64,000 nucleotides of DNA from Odobenus rosmarus divergens (GCF_000321225.1 NW_004451652.1:1-64000); one strand, 5' to 3'. Counted from the stretch's first letter, positions 35,871 to 49,240 are shown. Numbers and translations are program-made. Notes: a model not told the origin generated them from the letters alone.

Positions 35871-38351
35871 TCCTGACTTTTCCTTTAATATATGTATCTA
35901 TCAACTCTTTGAGGAAATTTAAATCTTTTTCAGTCTGACTACTACTTTTCTGTTAGAATGAGGGCTGAGAGTTGGACGGTATACCCAGAACAGTCACAGT
36001 ATTTGCTAAAATATTAGTATCTTCTATACATGTTAGAAATTACACACTGCTCTGAGCCCCCTAAGTGACATTCCCACCAACTCCCACCTTCTCTTGAATC
36101 AGCAACAGAAAGGTTAACATCCAGCCCCTGGCCGGGGGCTCCAAGACCTGGCTCCAGGTACCTCCGCTCACACCTGTTCTGACTGGTGTGAAGGACCACT
36201 GCTATTAAATATTTTTAAATATCAGCCCTAAGTACGACTCTCATTTTAAAGCACACAAATGCTTCCCCAAAGAATCCAAACACAGATATAATTACATCCC
36301 ATGTATATATTTGAATAAACACATTCTGAAAGTCAAGTATGCTTTCATCTCATTTTCCAATCGTGTCTTCTCCCATCTTTCTCCTTCCTAAGTAAACAGT
36401 GACGGTGCCTCTTCTGAGGTTGCTTTTGCCACCATAACAATTCTCCAGCTTTTCCCAAGGGATTAGCCATGGTGCGATTTACTTTTCAAGGAGGGCCCAT
36501 TTATCTTCCCCCTGACAAATTTCAACACATGCACAGCGCTAGCATGAACATTTCTGCAGATTAATCCCTCACCCTTCTCAAAAAGAAGAATTATTCTTAA
36601 ACAATCTATTTCAATACGGAGTTCCTGGTGTGAAGTTAATTTCCACAAACCTCGTGAGCATGCTACCAAAACCCCATCTCTGTTATTCACTGAGAACAAC
36701 AGAAGCCCTCTGGCTTGTAGTTTTTCATCCTTATTGTTTAAATGTAAACAGGAAAGACAGGCCAATGCATGCTTTTTTAAAAAATCAGTGTTTCCTCCAA
36801 GCTCTGGGAATGGTTTCTGTGTTCAACAGTCTGTGGTCATTAGCTATCGATAAATATTTACCTGGCATCTACTCTACAAGCACTACATATAGACAACAGG
36901 CTATGAATGGTGATATTTTACATGTCTGTGTGATTGGACATTATGTGGCTTTGACAAAAAGCTATGCAAAATCAGCTATGTGTTCAGATCAGTCTGCTGA
37001 CAACCCAAAGAGATAATAGTGCTTTATAAAACGTACCCATATTTTTCTGTAAAAAGAAAATAATACTTGATTAGATTATGAGGAACAGCTAAAAACTATT
37101 TAGCAGGGCAAGTACAGGGTAATATACCCTGGAAAAATTACCAGGCTCTAACACATACATAACGGGGAAAAGCAAGTATGAACAAATAAAGCAGAAAGAG
37201 AACTAGGGGACAGCCACAAGCTGAATGTGAATCAGCAATTCAGGGCTATTGTGATAAAAGTCAATATGATACCAGCATAAATCAATAGGAGTAGAGTCGG
37301 CCAGACTCAAACATAATTCTTCTTCTCTCCTCCCCATTAGTCAGAGGGAGGAAAGTATCCTGTTTTGGACGGCACACTTGAAAATCTGTGAGGAACCCAA
37401 GAGCATTCAAAAAGAGAAAGCTGGCTAGGTAAAAGGATGGGAAAGGAGCCTGAGCAGAAAAGGTGAAAAAACACGATCAAAAAGTGGCTCCAGGGAGACA
37501 CGAAAACTGTTTCTAAATATCTTCAGGTTTTGAGAATTCTGGCCCGTGACTCTGATGATGGAGCTTCCAAGAACAAAAAAATACCATTCTAAAATGAACA
37601 CTAGGGGCATTTCTGCTATACATGGACATAAGGAAACTCTTAACCTGCCCACCAGGACAGTACGACAAAAAAGGAGGTGTTGTCCTGAGACAAAGATTCC
37701 CAAGTGCTTAGAGCCTAATTTTGTAAACAATTTTTAATGCAATCTTCATGAGTTAATCACTCACAGGGAAGTTAGGTGGAACCTCATAGTCATGGTCACC
37801 TATATCATAATTATACAAAGGCTGTAAGACTCCTACATTTGTACTTTCAATGAACCTTTTAATATAAAATGCCTGGAGTCCAGCACAACAAGGGCCACCT
37901 GGGAAAAGTGGTGATCTACTATACACTATACTATACTATGCAGCTACATCTCTATCAACACACATCACTCACTATGAAAGCAGGCCACGCCCCTCTCTCA
38001 TGAACACCTACACACACAAATTCCCTGTTTCCTTTTCTGACTCAGGCACACAGCCAGACAATAATTGCAGAAGAGCTAGATACCGTCTAACTACCTTCTA
38101 GATCATTCTAGATTGTTGCAAATTTACTGATCAAGGAAATCATGTGGGATAAATATTGATGTGTGGGGTGCACATTTTTTGTTATTGGGTAATAGAAAAA
38201 TTATACTCATTAATTTGACTAATTTTCTGGCTAACTACTTTTTCTTAACCTTCAATTTTACAGTTTGATGGATATAAAGACCACATTGAGTTGGGTTATA
38301 AAGGGGTGGTCTTTTATGATGTAGCTACAGTTTTCCTCTTCAAAAGTCCCT
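35871..38351. other. 2.5-kb repeat-poor non-coding DNA
   Basis: No named repeat. Open frames at 36630-37016 (128 codons) and 37425-37730 lack any recognisable domain. A small GC-rich hairpin, agcccctggccgggggct, lies near 36124. Confidence 0.4.
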
Positions 38352-38364
38352 TGTAAGGAATTTT

Positions 38365-38482
38365 TTAAAAGACTTTTTTAAATTTTTATTTTTAAGGAAT
38401 CTCTACACACAATGTAGGGCTCAAACTCACAATTCCAAGATCAGGAATCACATGCTCTACCAACTGAGCTAGCAGGTGCCCC
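38365..38482 (-). mobile_element. Short CAN SINE
   Basis: Minus short-form copy ending 'ctgagctagcaggtgccc'. Perfect duplication tgtaaggaatttt (38352-38364, 38483-38495). Confidence 0.9.
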
Positions 38483-38573
38483 TGTAAGGAATTTTCTTAA
38501 ACTTAAAAATAGCACTTTTGTCCTTAATTTCACTTTTCACTCTTTCCTGAAATTGCCTTACTTTTCACATTTT

Positions 38574-38992
38574 TTTAAAAAAGATTTATTTCGAGAGAGA
38601 GAGAGAGAGAGTGCATGCATGTGAGTGGGGGGAAGGGCAGAGGGAGAGGAAAGAGAAAATCTCAGCAGACTCCCCACTGAGCACGGAGCCTGCCAAGGGG
38701 CTCGATCTCAGGACCCATGAGATCATGACCTGAGCCAAAATCAAGAGTCAGATGCTTGTGACTCATGGGTGGCTCAGTTGGCTCAGTTGGTTAAGCATCT
38801 GCCTTAGCTAGGTCATGATCCCAGGGTCCTGGGGTTGGGCTCCCTGCTCAGCAGGGAGTCTGCCTCTCCCTCTCCCTCTGCCCCTCCCCCTGCTGGTGCG
38901 CGCTCTCTCTCTCTCTCTCTCTCAAATATATAAATAAAATCTTAAAAAAAAAAGAGCCAGATGCTTAACTGACTGAGCCACCAAGGCACCCC
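38574..38992 (-). mobile_element. CAN SINE, outer, split by a second SINE
   Basis: Left part 38574-38757 (A tail to head region) and right part 38967-38992 ('aactgactgagccaccaaggcacccc'). Outer duplication acttttcacattt (38560-38572 and 38993-39005). Confidence 0.93.
38758..38952 (+). mobile_element. CAN SINE nested in opposite orientation
   Basis: Plus SINE inserted inside the minus SINE. Duplication agagtcagatgctt (38744-38757) against agagccagatgctt (38953-38966). The head has a repeated 'ggctcagttggctcagttgg', and the CT-rich part holds (CT)n at 38901-38923. The pair forms an inverted repeat. Confidence 0.93.
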
Positions 38993-39005
38993 ACTTTTCA
39001 CATTT

Positions 39006-39785
39006 CTATTATGCTCACCTGATTAATAATATACTCATAGAAGTAAGGGTCAGGCTCTGTGGTCAGGATTATATTTTTAAGAGAAGGAAGCTTACCTTGG
39101 TACAGAAGATTATAATGCTAATTATACACATAACGGCTTACTAAGAAGTTTTAGCATGAACATACTACCTCACATTAAAAGTTCTTTTACATTTAATTAT
39201 TGTTCCTAGTAATGAATGAAATAATTGTCCGTGTTTCTTAAATTGTAGCTGCACTAATGTTTCAGCACATACCTGTTTGGCTGTTTTGTCACACAAGCCC
39301 TGTTCTTGCAGTTACCTCACTCATCCTCATGAGCTGGTCCAAGTTAACCAGCTCTCCCAACCCGCCCCCCCGCCACCCGGGGTGGGATATAGAGCAACTG
39401 AGTGTGAAGAGACAGAGGAGTGAGAAATGTCCTGTTCTCCAATTTATATTCCTACTCTTGTCTTCCTGGGACTTTCTAAGGAAACATCCTGGCAACTCCC
39501 ATAAGTCAGCTACTCAGGAATCTCAAAGAGGACTCAGAATTACAACCAGTGACTGTGGCCATAGTGACTGTATATTTGGAGCAAATATGGAATGCTTATC
39601 AAGGGTCAGACATTGTAGTAGATACTCCGTGGGGATGTAAAGCTAAATCAGAAGCAGATTCTACATGGAAAACCCAAATTCTTGGGACTCGCAATATTGA
39701 TTTTTGCAATTAGCCTTTTTTCAACCAAATTTTCTGTAGAATATTTGAGTCTTGAGATAGCTCTAATTCTCCTTACACATTTTCT
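39006..39785. other. Non-coding DNA
   Basis: No gene. C-rich patch at 39360-39380. The 127-codon frame at 39257-39640 has no recognisable domain. Confidence 0.4.
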
Positions 39786-39963
39786 TTTTTTCTTTTCTTT
39801 TAGAGGTGGGGGAGGGGCAGAGAGAAAAGGAGAGAGCGATCTTAAGCAGACTTCAGGTCCAGTGCGGAGCCCAACACAGGGCTTGATCTCACAACCCTGA
39901 GACCATGACCTGAGCCAAAATCAAGAGTTGGGTGCTCAATTGAATGAGCCACCCAGGTGCCCC
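39786..39963 (-). mobile_element. CAN SINE (SINEC), older
   Basis: Minus copy with CTTTT-rich tail, ending 'gagccacccaggtgcccc'. Target duplication not resolved. Confidence 0.88.
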
Positions 39964-40900
39964 TTAACAAAGAGATTTTCATATATTCCAAGTTCAAGAT
40001 CTAAATAAATAAAAATATTTAGAAAACACTATGAGGAAATGATACTACGTGATCTTCTGACAGGTGCAACTGTATTGATTGGGAGAGAGATTTACTTTTT
40101 CACCAACCTTCACCACTGAGAATCTTAATTCAGGATGTGTGTAGCCAACAGTCAGGCTCATGTATCAGGACTTCCACCTGAAAAATAGGTGGTAAGGGCA
40201 GCTTACTATGTTTTTGCATTAATGTATAAAAATTGCCAGAGAGGGGTCTTGGTACGTCTGTGGTCTTATATCTTATGGCAAGGTGGCTGATTATGGGGAC
40301 AAACACTTACTGCAACTAACGGTTACAGTATCTTGGGTCAGGGACTAAAATCTAACTTCTTATATCTCAACACTTTTATTTATTGTTGCATTTTGTCTCA
40401 TTCTGTGTCACTGGTATGTACTTTAAAAATCAGGTACAAAATCATATTTCGGGGCTCAGTTTCCCTAATTGCCCTTTGTTATACCTGCTTGGGAATACAC
40501 TCTTCAACACTGGAGTACCCAAGATCAAAGTTCTGGTCAACAATTTAGTACATTTTGATTTTCAGGAAATAAAATCACATGTTGTCATTAGGCAGCAAAT
40601 GCTAGGTTGTATAACTCTGGATTTGTCAATCTAAATGTGTATGATACATTGGCATAGTCCTAGAATTCGAGCTTGGTATTCTGTATGTAGAAAATGGAAA
40701 GAATATGACCTCCAAATGAGTTAGAAGAGTCAGTGGTACTTCACAATTGCCATGTTCTAAACAAATATTTCAAGTTCTAAATAGAGATTTCAATTTCTCA
40801 ATCCCAGTACAAATCCCTTTTCCTGTTTTCTGGTGGTTCTGACCAATATCAGATCCCTACTTAAAACTATTTCTCCAGAAGTCAATTTATCTAATCACCA
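39964..40900. other. AT-rich non-coding DNA
   Basis: No gene or named repeat seen. Confidence 0.4.
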
Positions 40901-41175
40901 TATATTAGTGTCCTATTGGTGCAGTAACAAATTACCAAAATCTTAGTGGCTTCAAACAGTACAAATGTATTATTTTAGAGCTGTGGAAGTCAAAAGACTG
41001 AAATGAGTGTTATGGGGCTAAACTCAGGGTGTTAGGAGTGCTGCCTTCTTTTTGGAGGCTCTGGGGAAGAATTCATTTCCTTATCTTTTCCAGCGAAAGG
41101 CTGCCTGCATTCTTTGATTTATGAACCCTTCTTCCATCTTCAAAGCTGATCACTTCAGCCTCTTCATTTAAATGG
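40901..41175 (-). mobile_element. MaLR-type LTR, partial
   Basis: 'tatattagtgtcctattggtgcagtaacaaattacc', 'atcttagtggcttcaaacag', 'tggaggctctggggaag', 'cttcttccatcttcaaagctg' match the 3' part of a MaLR LTR in reverse. The subfamily is unsure. Confidence 0.75.
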
Positions 41176-43366
41176 TGTTGCTCCAAATGTATTCGTATTA
41201 GCCTCCTCTAAGAAGCACAGACAATCTCAGCCTGGATCCATTTCAACTATATTATCAGTCCGAGTTATTTTTGTTTTTCCCTATAATAGTGCTGTAGTAT
41301 GAATTCTGGCCCCAAACTCATAGGTGAACTGGCTCTGAGGATCAATCCACAAAGGAGAATTTTTTTTTAAACTCTTTGTCCAGAGCTAAGGTCAATATGG
41401 ACAAGAATCTGCACACTCTCACCCTTTTTTTGGGGGGGGGGGCAGTTCTAGGTCACTCTCTGAGCATCTTTTTTGATGTCCCTTCTTCACCAGTCTCCAA
41501 ACAAACTCACACTATTCTGGCCGCAGACTTTGCTTCCTGTTCCCCCTGCAGATGTAACCCACGTTCTAAGGTTTCAACACTTGCTTAACTCTGCATTCTC
41601 ACCTTCTCCTTGTTTCTGGTCTTCCAAGAATTTCCCTTACATTCCATTGGGTTCAGTTATGCATTTACATTTTTAAAAAATTTATTCAGCATTCTTGAAA
41701 GTTCTATATTGGGAAAATTTCTCTAAATATTTACCCCATCTTAAATAGACTATCCTTTAAAGTTAAACTTTGAAGAATGGGTCTTTGGACTTTAAAAATC
41801 TCCTAACATGTTGAAAAGCATAGTAGGCATTTTTAAAAATAAGATACCCATAATTGTATAAAACAATCCTATTATGAAAATCATGAAGTTAAGCAGAATT
41901 ACCTAAGTCAATAAGTTATGTTTCTCTGTTTTTAATTCTAAGAAGGCTATAAAGATGGAAAGAGAGAGAGAACACTCAAATAATTACAAAGCCACTCAAC
42001 AAGGGATTGAGTTCTAAACTGTTCAATAGATAAATTGATCTGAAGATAAACTTGTTTTAGATAATACGGTTGTTGCTGAATTGACACAGAACTATTCTGT
42101 CCAAAGGTCTCTGTTACCTCTCCTTCTATATTAACTTTTATCTTAGTTTTTTTTTTTTAATTTGTACAGTTAAGCTGGGTTGAATGACATGTGGGCATGG
42201 CTCAGCTTTCTACTGAATAAAATGTATCATTTTCTTCATCAAATATAATAGATACTTGGGAAACCCCACAAGGAGATGATTAATAAAACAATTGGATTGA
42301 AATATTTTCCTTTTCTTTGGTTTATGTATCTGACAATTACTGCCTAATAATATTTCAAACAAATTAGCTAACTTCTATAATATTTAATTTGATGATAGCA
42401 TTGTTAGAAATATATGATTGCCATCAACAGAGACATATTAACTTTCTCAATAACCAGCATCATAAAACAACTGGCCAAGTACCTGTGCTGTTCAATGATT
42501 CTGGCTCCTTCATTTTGAAATTGCATTTGAATACTCAATGTTGAAAGATGATTGACCACAAGAGACACTGAAATCTAAAAATACATAATGCAATTGATTC
42601 ATAAAGCCAAGGTTGCTAATTGGGTAATATTGTGCCTGCCCATGAATTGGCTCTCATAAATTCGACTAAGGTACCTTAGGATATTACATGGGTTCTTTCA
42701 CCCATAAAGTATGTTTCATTAAATTGGACATTGCCTGGTACATTATGTATATTATAGTTTAAACAAAACTATTATACTACCACAAAACTGTTTCTTGAGT
42801 CACTTAACCAGCCAGTACAAAATCCATGGACAAAATAGGAGTCATTACAATAGAAATAAAAACTGATTAAAATGCCATGGTTGTGCGCCAAAAATTTTTT
42901 TTGTAATGGCAAGATTAGAGACCCAATATAATTTCTCTTATTTGTTTCGAAAGATTAAATAAAATAATTTCCCTCTTACCTACTCTGGCATAAATGAAAA
43001 ATCATTTGTAAGTTACATGCATAAATTATGTACTAGTTTAATAGGATATCCTGTTCTCTTTGTTAATTCATTAACTATTGGTTTGTACACTAACTTATTC
43101 TTTTGTGCCAAAGGAAACAATGCACCAACAGCCTATGAACTGGTTACAGATACAGCATTTCCGTGTTACCAAGGTACTTTTATAGTTAGTGACTGCTCAA
43201 AACTATATGTACCTCCAAATAAGGAACACTATTCTTGGGATACAAATAACTTAATGTAAACAACAAGAACAAACAATATAAACCCAGTACACTGTAAGAT
43301 CTATGAGGGGAAGCTAAGAATGCTTCCTTGGCCACCCTCAGCCAGAGTGCCTTAAATGTAGTGGAC
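41176..43366. other. 2.2-kb AT-rich, repeat-poor DNA
   Basis: Holds a G11 run (41432-41442) and a T run near 42150. No recognisable gene; the 80-codon frame at 43017-43259 is unassigned. Confidence 0.4.
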
Positions 43367-43385
43367 AAACAACGCATAGAATTTT

Positions 43386-43522
43386 TTTTAGTTTTTCATT
43401 TATCTTTTTAAATTTTATTTGATCATATTAGTCACTGTACAGTACATCATTAGTTTTTGATGTAGTGTTCCATGATTCATTGTTTGTAACATCCAGTGCT
43501 CCATGCAGTACGTGCCCTCCTT
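43386..43522 (-). mobile_element. L1 tail, extreme 5' truncation
   Basis: 137 bases of the young L1 3' UTR in reverse: 'tcattagtttttgatgtagtgttccatgattcattgtttg', 'ccagtgctccatgcag'. Duplication aaacaacgcatagaatttt (43367-43385) against aaacaacacacaaaatttt (43523-43541), 16 of 19 matching. Confidence 0.9.
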
Positions 43523-43541
43523 AAACAACACACAAAATTTT

Positions 43542-45382
43542 AACAAGTTATGTAATGTTTAGTACTGAAGAACCAGTTCTCTAAAGCTCACCACATGCAT
43601 GCACACTCACACTCTCACACACACCAATGCCCCTCTTGAAGAGGAAATACAATTAGATCTAGATATTTAGAAAACCTACTCCCTGCCTCAGTTTCAGCTA
43701 ACCTTCCCTAACCAAACCAGGACTGAGGAACATCTTGGCAATTTCCCAAAAAATCAACACTCCCATCCATCTTTTAAAAAAGTGAGTCTAGAATTCTCCT
43801 AACAACAAATCCCATTAAAACAATCTCAATGCCACAGAAATCTTAATGTGAAAAAAAGAGATGAACAGAATCCATGTTCTAGTGAATAGGATTTCTTACT
43901 GCCTCCTAGGGCAGCGTACCTGTGGCAGCTCTATGTTTTACTTCCCCGCCTTTTCATCTGGGGAGGGGGATACGGGGATGACCAGAACCCCAGGTCTAGG
44001 GACAAACTGAACACATGTTATTTCTTCCTCACAGAAGACCTAGTCACAAAAGATTTTAGAATAGTGTTGTGAGAATCTACTTTGAAAATGAAAGAATGTT
44101 TATTGAATCTTCAATGTAATAATTATGTTTCTTCTACCAGCTCCTCAACCGTGAGGAGCGAGTACCTCTTAAATTCAATGCTTGTGTCCAAATGACTCAT
44201 GAGTCTAGAGACAAGAATATCAGCATCTTAAGAACCACTTTTTGAAAGTCTCCCTGAGGCTACCTAAGTGTATTAATAGCCAAGACATGTGCTGGGATAC
44301 TGTCAAATGAGAATTTAAGGTGAAAAGGATCCTATTTATCTTACCTGAAAAATGATTTTAGAAGACTAGTATTTAGCTTCGTTATATTGACTTTTTGAAC
44401 TTTCTAACAGCTGGTAGACTTCTTGTGCCTAGTTTTGCAATCTTCTGCTCTTTCTTCCAACCTTCTAAACACTATATTTTTATAAGATTATTATTTCTCT
44501 GAGCTGAGATTGGAAAATGTTTTATTGAGAAACATTTTCAGTTGCCTACAACTTGGTGAAAAGATACTTACTCTTGTTGTTGAAATTGTGCCCTGTTCTG
44601 CTATTTGGAGAAATATTGATTAATATGAGCATATTTTAAAACTGCTTTAAACTTTAAACTTTAAAAGAAGTTCACCAGTGAATTTTTAACCTTTCTTTAG
44701 GCTGCAGGCTCCTAGCAAGATGCACTAAGGAGTGATTTTTGTTACTACTTCTTCATCTTTCCTCCACCTCTTTTTTTTTTCAATCTTTTCTAAATTTTTT
44801 CACTTGGGAATAAAACTTTACACTTTATGCCTAGAGGCCCAAAGCAATTTGAAGCAACAACCACCAGAAGCACACACACACAAAAAAAAAAAAACCCAGA
44901 AAAATGACAAGAAGTGTGGGTAGGCATGAATGTATTTCAAGCATTCCAGGCACACTTACTTTCCCATGGTTAACAAATACACAAGTGAACAATATATGTG
45001 TAAATCAGGATACAGAAAAGGGTCATCCTATTTATAAAATCCCTGGAAATCGCAATCACTATTATTGCCATTCATCAAGTAACTTCATTTTTATAATTCC
45101 CAAAGAAAATAATTTTAATTTCTACCACTAAAAAATATGTTGTGCAAGATATATTTGCAAGAACAAAACGGACAAGTGAGGAATGATGTATGGACATTAA
45201 TCTTGTAATTTTAAACACTGTACTGATGATACTATCTGTCAATGACTACTAAGTTACTCACGTCACTCTACATCAGGGAATTTAGATCCTTCCCAAACAC
45301 AAAAGGATCTAGAAAAATGATGCATCCCTGTTCTTCATCTCTCTATATGCTATCTCAAAAATCTCTCTTGAGAAGCTGTTTC
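43542..45382. other. Non-coding DNA
   Basis: CA-rich patches at 43604-43624 and 44868-44882, the latter followed by A13. No gene or named repeat. Confidence 0.4.
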
Positions 45383-45863
45383 TCCAGTTACCCTTTGCTG
45401 TGCAACAAATTACTACAAACTCGGTGGATTGTTTTAATAAAACCACAGTTCCTGTGCTGATTTTGCCAGGCTCACTCATGTGGCTGAGTCAGCTAGAAGA
45501 TGAGAAAGACCAGAAAACCTAAGGTGACTTTACTCCCAAGTCTGGTACTAGGTCTGGCTCTCACCTGGGAAGCCTCAGTTCACCCAATGGCTTCCCATCC
45601 TTCAATAAGCAAGTCTCTTCCTATGGAGGTCTCAGGGTAGCATTCCAGGAATGCAAAGGCAGAAACTGTAAATCCTCTGAAGAGAATTCACACTATGTCA
45701 CTTCTGGCACATTCTGCCAGTCAAACAAATCACAAGATCAGCCCAGATTCAAGGTGTAGAGGAAAAGACTCCACTTCTGGATGGAAGGAACAGCAAAGTC
45801 ATATTGCAAAGGGAGCTGGTACATAGACTGGAGGAATTTGTGGTCATTAAACAATCTACCACA
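45383..45863 (-). mobile_element. MaLR-type LTR, near full length
   Basis: From 'tgctgtgcaacaaattactacaaactcgg' to 'aaacaatctaccaca', with 'ggctcactcatgtggctg' and 'caaatcacaagatcagccc' between. About 480 bp, in reverse orientation. Confidence 0.72.
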
Positions 45864-46032
45864 CGTGGTTAGAAAGGCCAACTTCCCAGTTCATAGGGCA
45901 GGTGGACATCTCATCCCAGACATTGGACCATGTCCTGTGTGTCAAACATTTGAAAAACACATTGTGCAATACTATATATATTAAGTATTCCATGCAATCT
46001 TCGAGTAGAGTTATTTAAAACTATGGTAAATC

Positions 46033-46082
46033 TAATTTGGTTTTGATATAAATAAAATATTTAAGTTTCAAATAAAAAAAAT
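46033..46082 (+). pseudogene. 50-bp micro-retrocopy of an mRNA 3' end
   Basis: A 50-base insert carries AATAAA (46051-46056), then 17 bases, then a short A-rich tail (46074-46082). Perfect 16-bp target duplication aaaactatggtaaatc on both sides (46017-46032, 46083-46098). Together these are the marks of L1-driven retrotransposition with extreme 5' truncation. The parent transcript cannot be named from so few bases. Confidence 0.75.
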
Positions 46083-46098
46083 AAAACTATGGTAAATC

Positions 46099-47451
46099 AT
46101 TTTCTCCTGGTCAAACCAAGAATTTGATGTCATAAGCCTCATGCTTCATGCTGGCCAACCACTTCTAAACTAAACGGCGTTTTAAATGCTCTTTTGAACA
46201 AGTACTATATGCCAAGAGATATGAGATAGGCTTTGGAGGGCAAAAATCCGTAAGGGCATAATGAATTGGTAGAGATTTGCCCAGGGTGATTTGAGAGAAC
46301 AGAGGAAAGGAATCTCATCCACCTTAACCCAGAAGACAACTGAAATAATGATTTGACCACCATAAAGATACATTTCTGTTATCACCCTTTGTACTATATT
46401 TTTCAAATGTCAGATTAAGTCTACAGAAACTACAAGAAAAGCATAATTTTTTTTCAAAGCCATGTAAACAGAGAAGGTTGGGTAAAATTCAGATCCACTT
46501 TATGTTATTTAAATTCCAGTGACAGCATCTACTTCCTACAGCCTAGTAAGCTTTCACTAGCGATGCCTTGATGTATGTAAAGATAGATAAATAACATAAT
46601 TAATAGTATGTATTCTAATTCAAAGACCTCCATTATCTGCACTATAAATAACACTGGTCATTAATACTGTAAGTACTTTTTTCTTTTATCTCATTATAGC
46701 AAATACCTACAAAACACAGCTTCCTATCCCTTTCCTTCTAGGTAAAGAATCTCTAGATTACAGAGAGGGTCATTTCCTACACATATGCATATGCCTTTGT
46801 GCACCGAAAGTGGAAGATTTCTTTCAATTTTAAATGTTGCCCTTGGACAATGATCAATTTTTTTGTGGGCGGTATTTTATCTTTCAATTTATTTTAACTG
46901 CTCGAAATGGACCAGCTGCAGAGTGGGAAGTGTGTTGACATTTATCTCAAGTCTTATCTTTATTAGATCACTTGTATTATTGCACTACATAAACAACTTA
47001 ATAAACACAGCTAATACTTATCTAACTAGAGTCAGTAAGTCTATTGAACCAGCCAATGTACTCTTAATTTTCTGAAAAAGATAAAACCTCCTGTATCAGT
47101 TGAGTCACTGGGGAAATTAAGTCTTCAGTTATCAAATCTGTTACCAAATTCGAAGTACCCCGCATGAGTACCTGGAGGGCTTTGATTCTTTCTTTTCTGT
47201 CGACACCCAGTGGAACTGTTTAGTGACCTTTCTACTCATTCCACTTAACAAATGTAAACAGTCAGGAAGGTTTTTTTTTCCTACCCTCCCCCAATATCCC
47301 AATAACTTTCAGTTGCCCTTTGCCATACTTGATATTAGCAAGAGATTATTGTTTTTTCTTCAAATATGCACACCCACATTCATCATGAAGAACAACGAGA
47401 TAGGGTTTTCCCAAAACGAAGTCAAATGTAAGGCTTATAACATTCTTTGTG
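46099..47451. other. AT-rich non-coding DNA
   Basis: No gene or named repeat seen. Confidence 0.4.
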
Positions 47452-47682
47452 GTCTGTGCTGTCCAATATGGTAGTCATTGGCCACATTAAAATTTAAATT
47501 AATTTAAAATTGAGATTAATTAAAATTACATAAAATTTAAAATTCTGTTTCTCTGTCATACTAGCCCTATCTCAAGTGCTTAGTAGTCATATGTGGCTAG
47601 TGGCTACCTGATTGGACATCACAGAGATAAAACATTTCCTTCATCGAAGCAAGTTCTATGGGACAATGCTGGTCTAAATAAC
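47452..47682 (-). mobile_element. MER5A (hAT-Charlie MITE)
   Basis: 'ctgtgctgtccaatatggtag', 'aaatttaaattaatttaaa', 'catatgtggctagtggctacc', 'gcaagttctatgggacaatgctg'. Nearly full length, better kept than the copy at 562-702. Confidence 0.85.
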
Positions 47683-48837
47683 AGAAAAAGTGACCAATAC
47701 ATAGTCTAGTCTGAACATCTCCATTTTTTTGTTATTCTAGGGCTATGACTTTCAGTCCTATTTTAAGGTACTTTTTATTGCATATTTTTTAAATGCAAAA
47801 AAGTATACTGAAAACTCTTTGTCCCATCTCTCAATACAATTCCCTCATCCCCTATGGGAACCACTATACTGAAGTTGATGAGCATCTCTCCTACCCATCT
47901 TTAAAATACATTTTTCCTAAATTATAGTAGCATTTTTAAATTTTATATTAATAACAATCTGATTAAAATTTTTCACTAACATTTGAATTTAGAAAATTAT
48001 GCATGTTAATAGTTTCTTAAGGATTCCATTGCAGGTAGGGTTCCATCCCAGATCATTTTGTATTCCACTGCATGGATATACCCTATTTATTCAAGCATAT
48101 TTGACCTTATCTTTATTTTTTAAATACTTCTCTTCTCAGAAATAGCCATTATGTGGTTAAGCGATCAGGATAGAAAAAGATAATGGAATAAAAATTACGT
48201 TTCATTTGACAAGTATACCTCTTACTCCTCGCAGCCAAAGACCCACCACCAAACAAAGGCCTGGGTAATCAGGTGCTATTAAACATAAAGGCATCTATGC
48301 TTCTCTTCCCCAAATATTCTTTATTTAAAAGATAGCAAACAATTGCAGGGATTAAAGGTCTAAGATAATGAAACTCTCGGTGAAAAGAAAGAAAATGTTA
48401 TCTTTTCATAGTTTCAAGTAATGCTTCTTATACTTACTTTTTGCTCGAGGACAGGAATATGATCTCTGTCATGTGGTGAAAGGTGCTTGAATGAACCACC
48501 GATGGCAGGGTTAAGGAGTAATCATCCTGTAACCAGTATGATCCAACTCACCTTCCTGAGGAACAACAACATAAAAACCCAAGTGTTTATTTTTAATATT
48601 CAAATTAGTCACTTGAGTTCTTATCGTTCCTGGCAAGACTGCCTCCTCCCTGTGACATGCAAATGTCAGATTTCTTAGTTTGAAGTTGGAAGTAGTATTT
48701 CTGGTTGTCTCTAAGACAGAGCTGGAGAATATATTAAACCCAACTCAGGTACTATTACCTCTTCATGTTCTGTCTCCAGGATTTGGCAGCCATATTGAAA
48801 AGAGGCCATCCTTATAAACAGAAGCTGTCTGTTTTGA
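47683..48837. other. Non-coding DNA, possible old L1 patch
   Basis: 48050-48095 ('ttccactgcatggatatacc') resembles reversed L1 ORF2, but too weakly to call. No gene. Confidence 0.35.
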
Positions 48838-49240
48838 GTTATTATATAGCAAGTACTTTATGTATCATATTTTATTTAAGCTTAATAAAAAACCCACAGA
48901 AGAATGCATATTTTTTTAAAAGATTTTATTTATTTGTGAGAGAGAGAGTGAGAGAGAGCATGAGCAGGGGGTGGGGCAGGGGGAGAGGGAGAAGCAGACT
49001 CACCACTGAACAGGGACCCTGATACGGCGCTCAATCCCAGGACCCCAGGATCATGACCTGAGCTGAAGGCAGACACCTAACCAACTGAGCCACCCGGGTG
49101 CCCCAAGAATGCATATTTTTATCTCCAGTGACAAAAACAAGGCTCAGAGAAATTAAGAAATTAGCAAAGATTGTGCAGCTAGGAAATAAGAGACCTTAAA
49201 TTCAAGACATCTGTATGAAGTTAAAGCTCTTTAAACACCA
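48838..49240 (-). mobile_element. MIR SINE split by SINEC
   Basis: 'agcaagtactttatgtatc' and, after the SINE, 'aaggctcagagaaattaag ... gtgcagctagg' are two halves of a reversed MIR. Confidence 0.6.
48916..49105 (-). mobile_element. CAN SINE (SINEC)
   Basis: Minus copy ending 'ctgagccacccgggtgcccc'. Perfect 15-bp duplication agaatgcatattttt (48901-48915, 49106-49120). Confidence 0.95.

Noticed and set aside
36630..37016. 128-codon open frame
   Set aside because: Composition looks random and no family is recognised; an opposing frame overlaps it.
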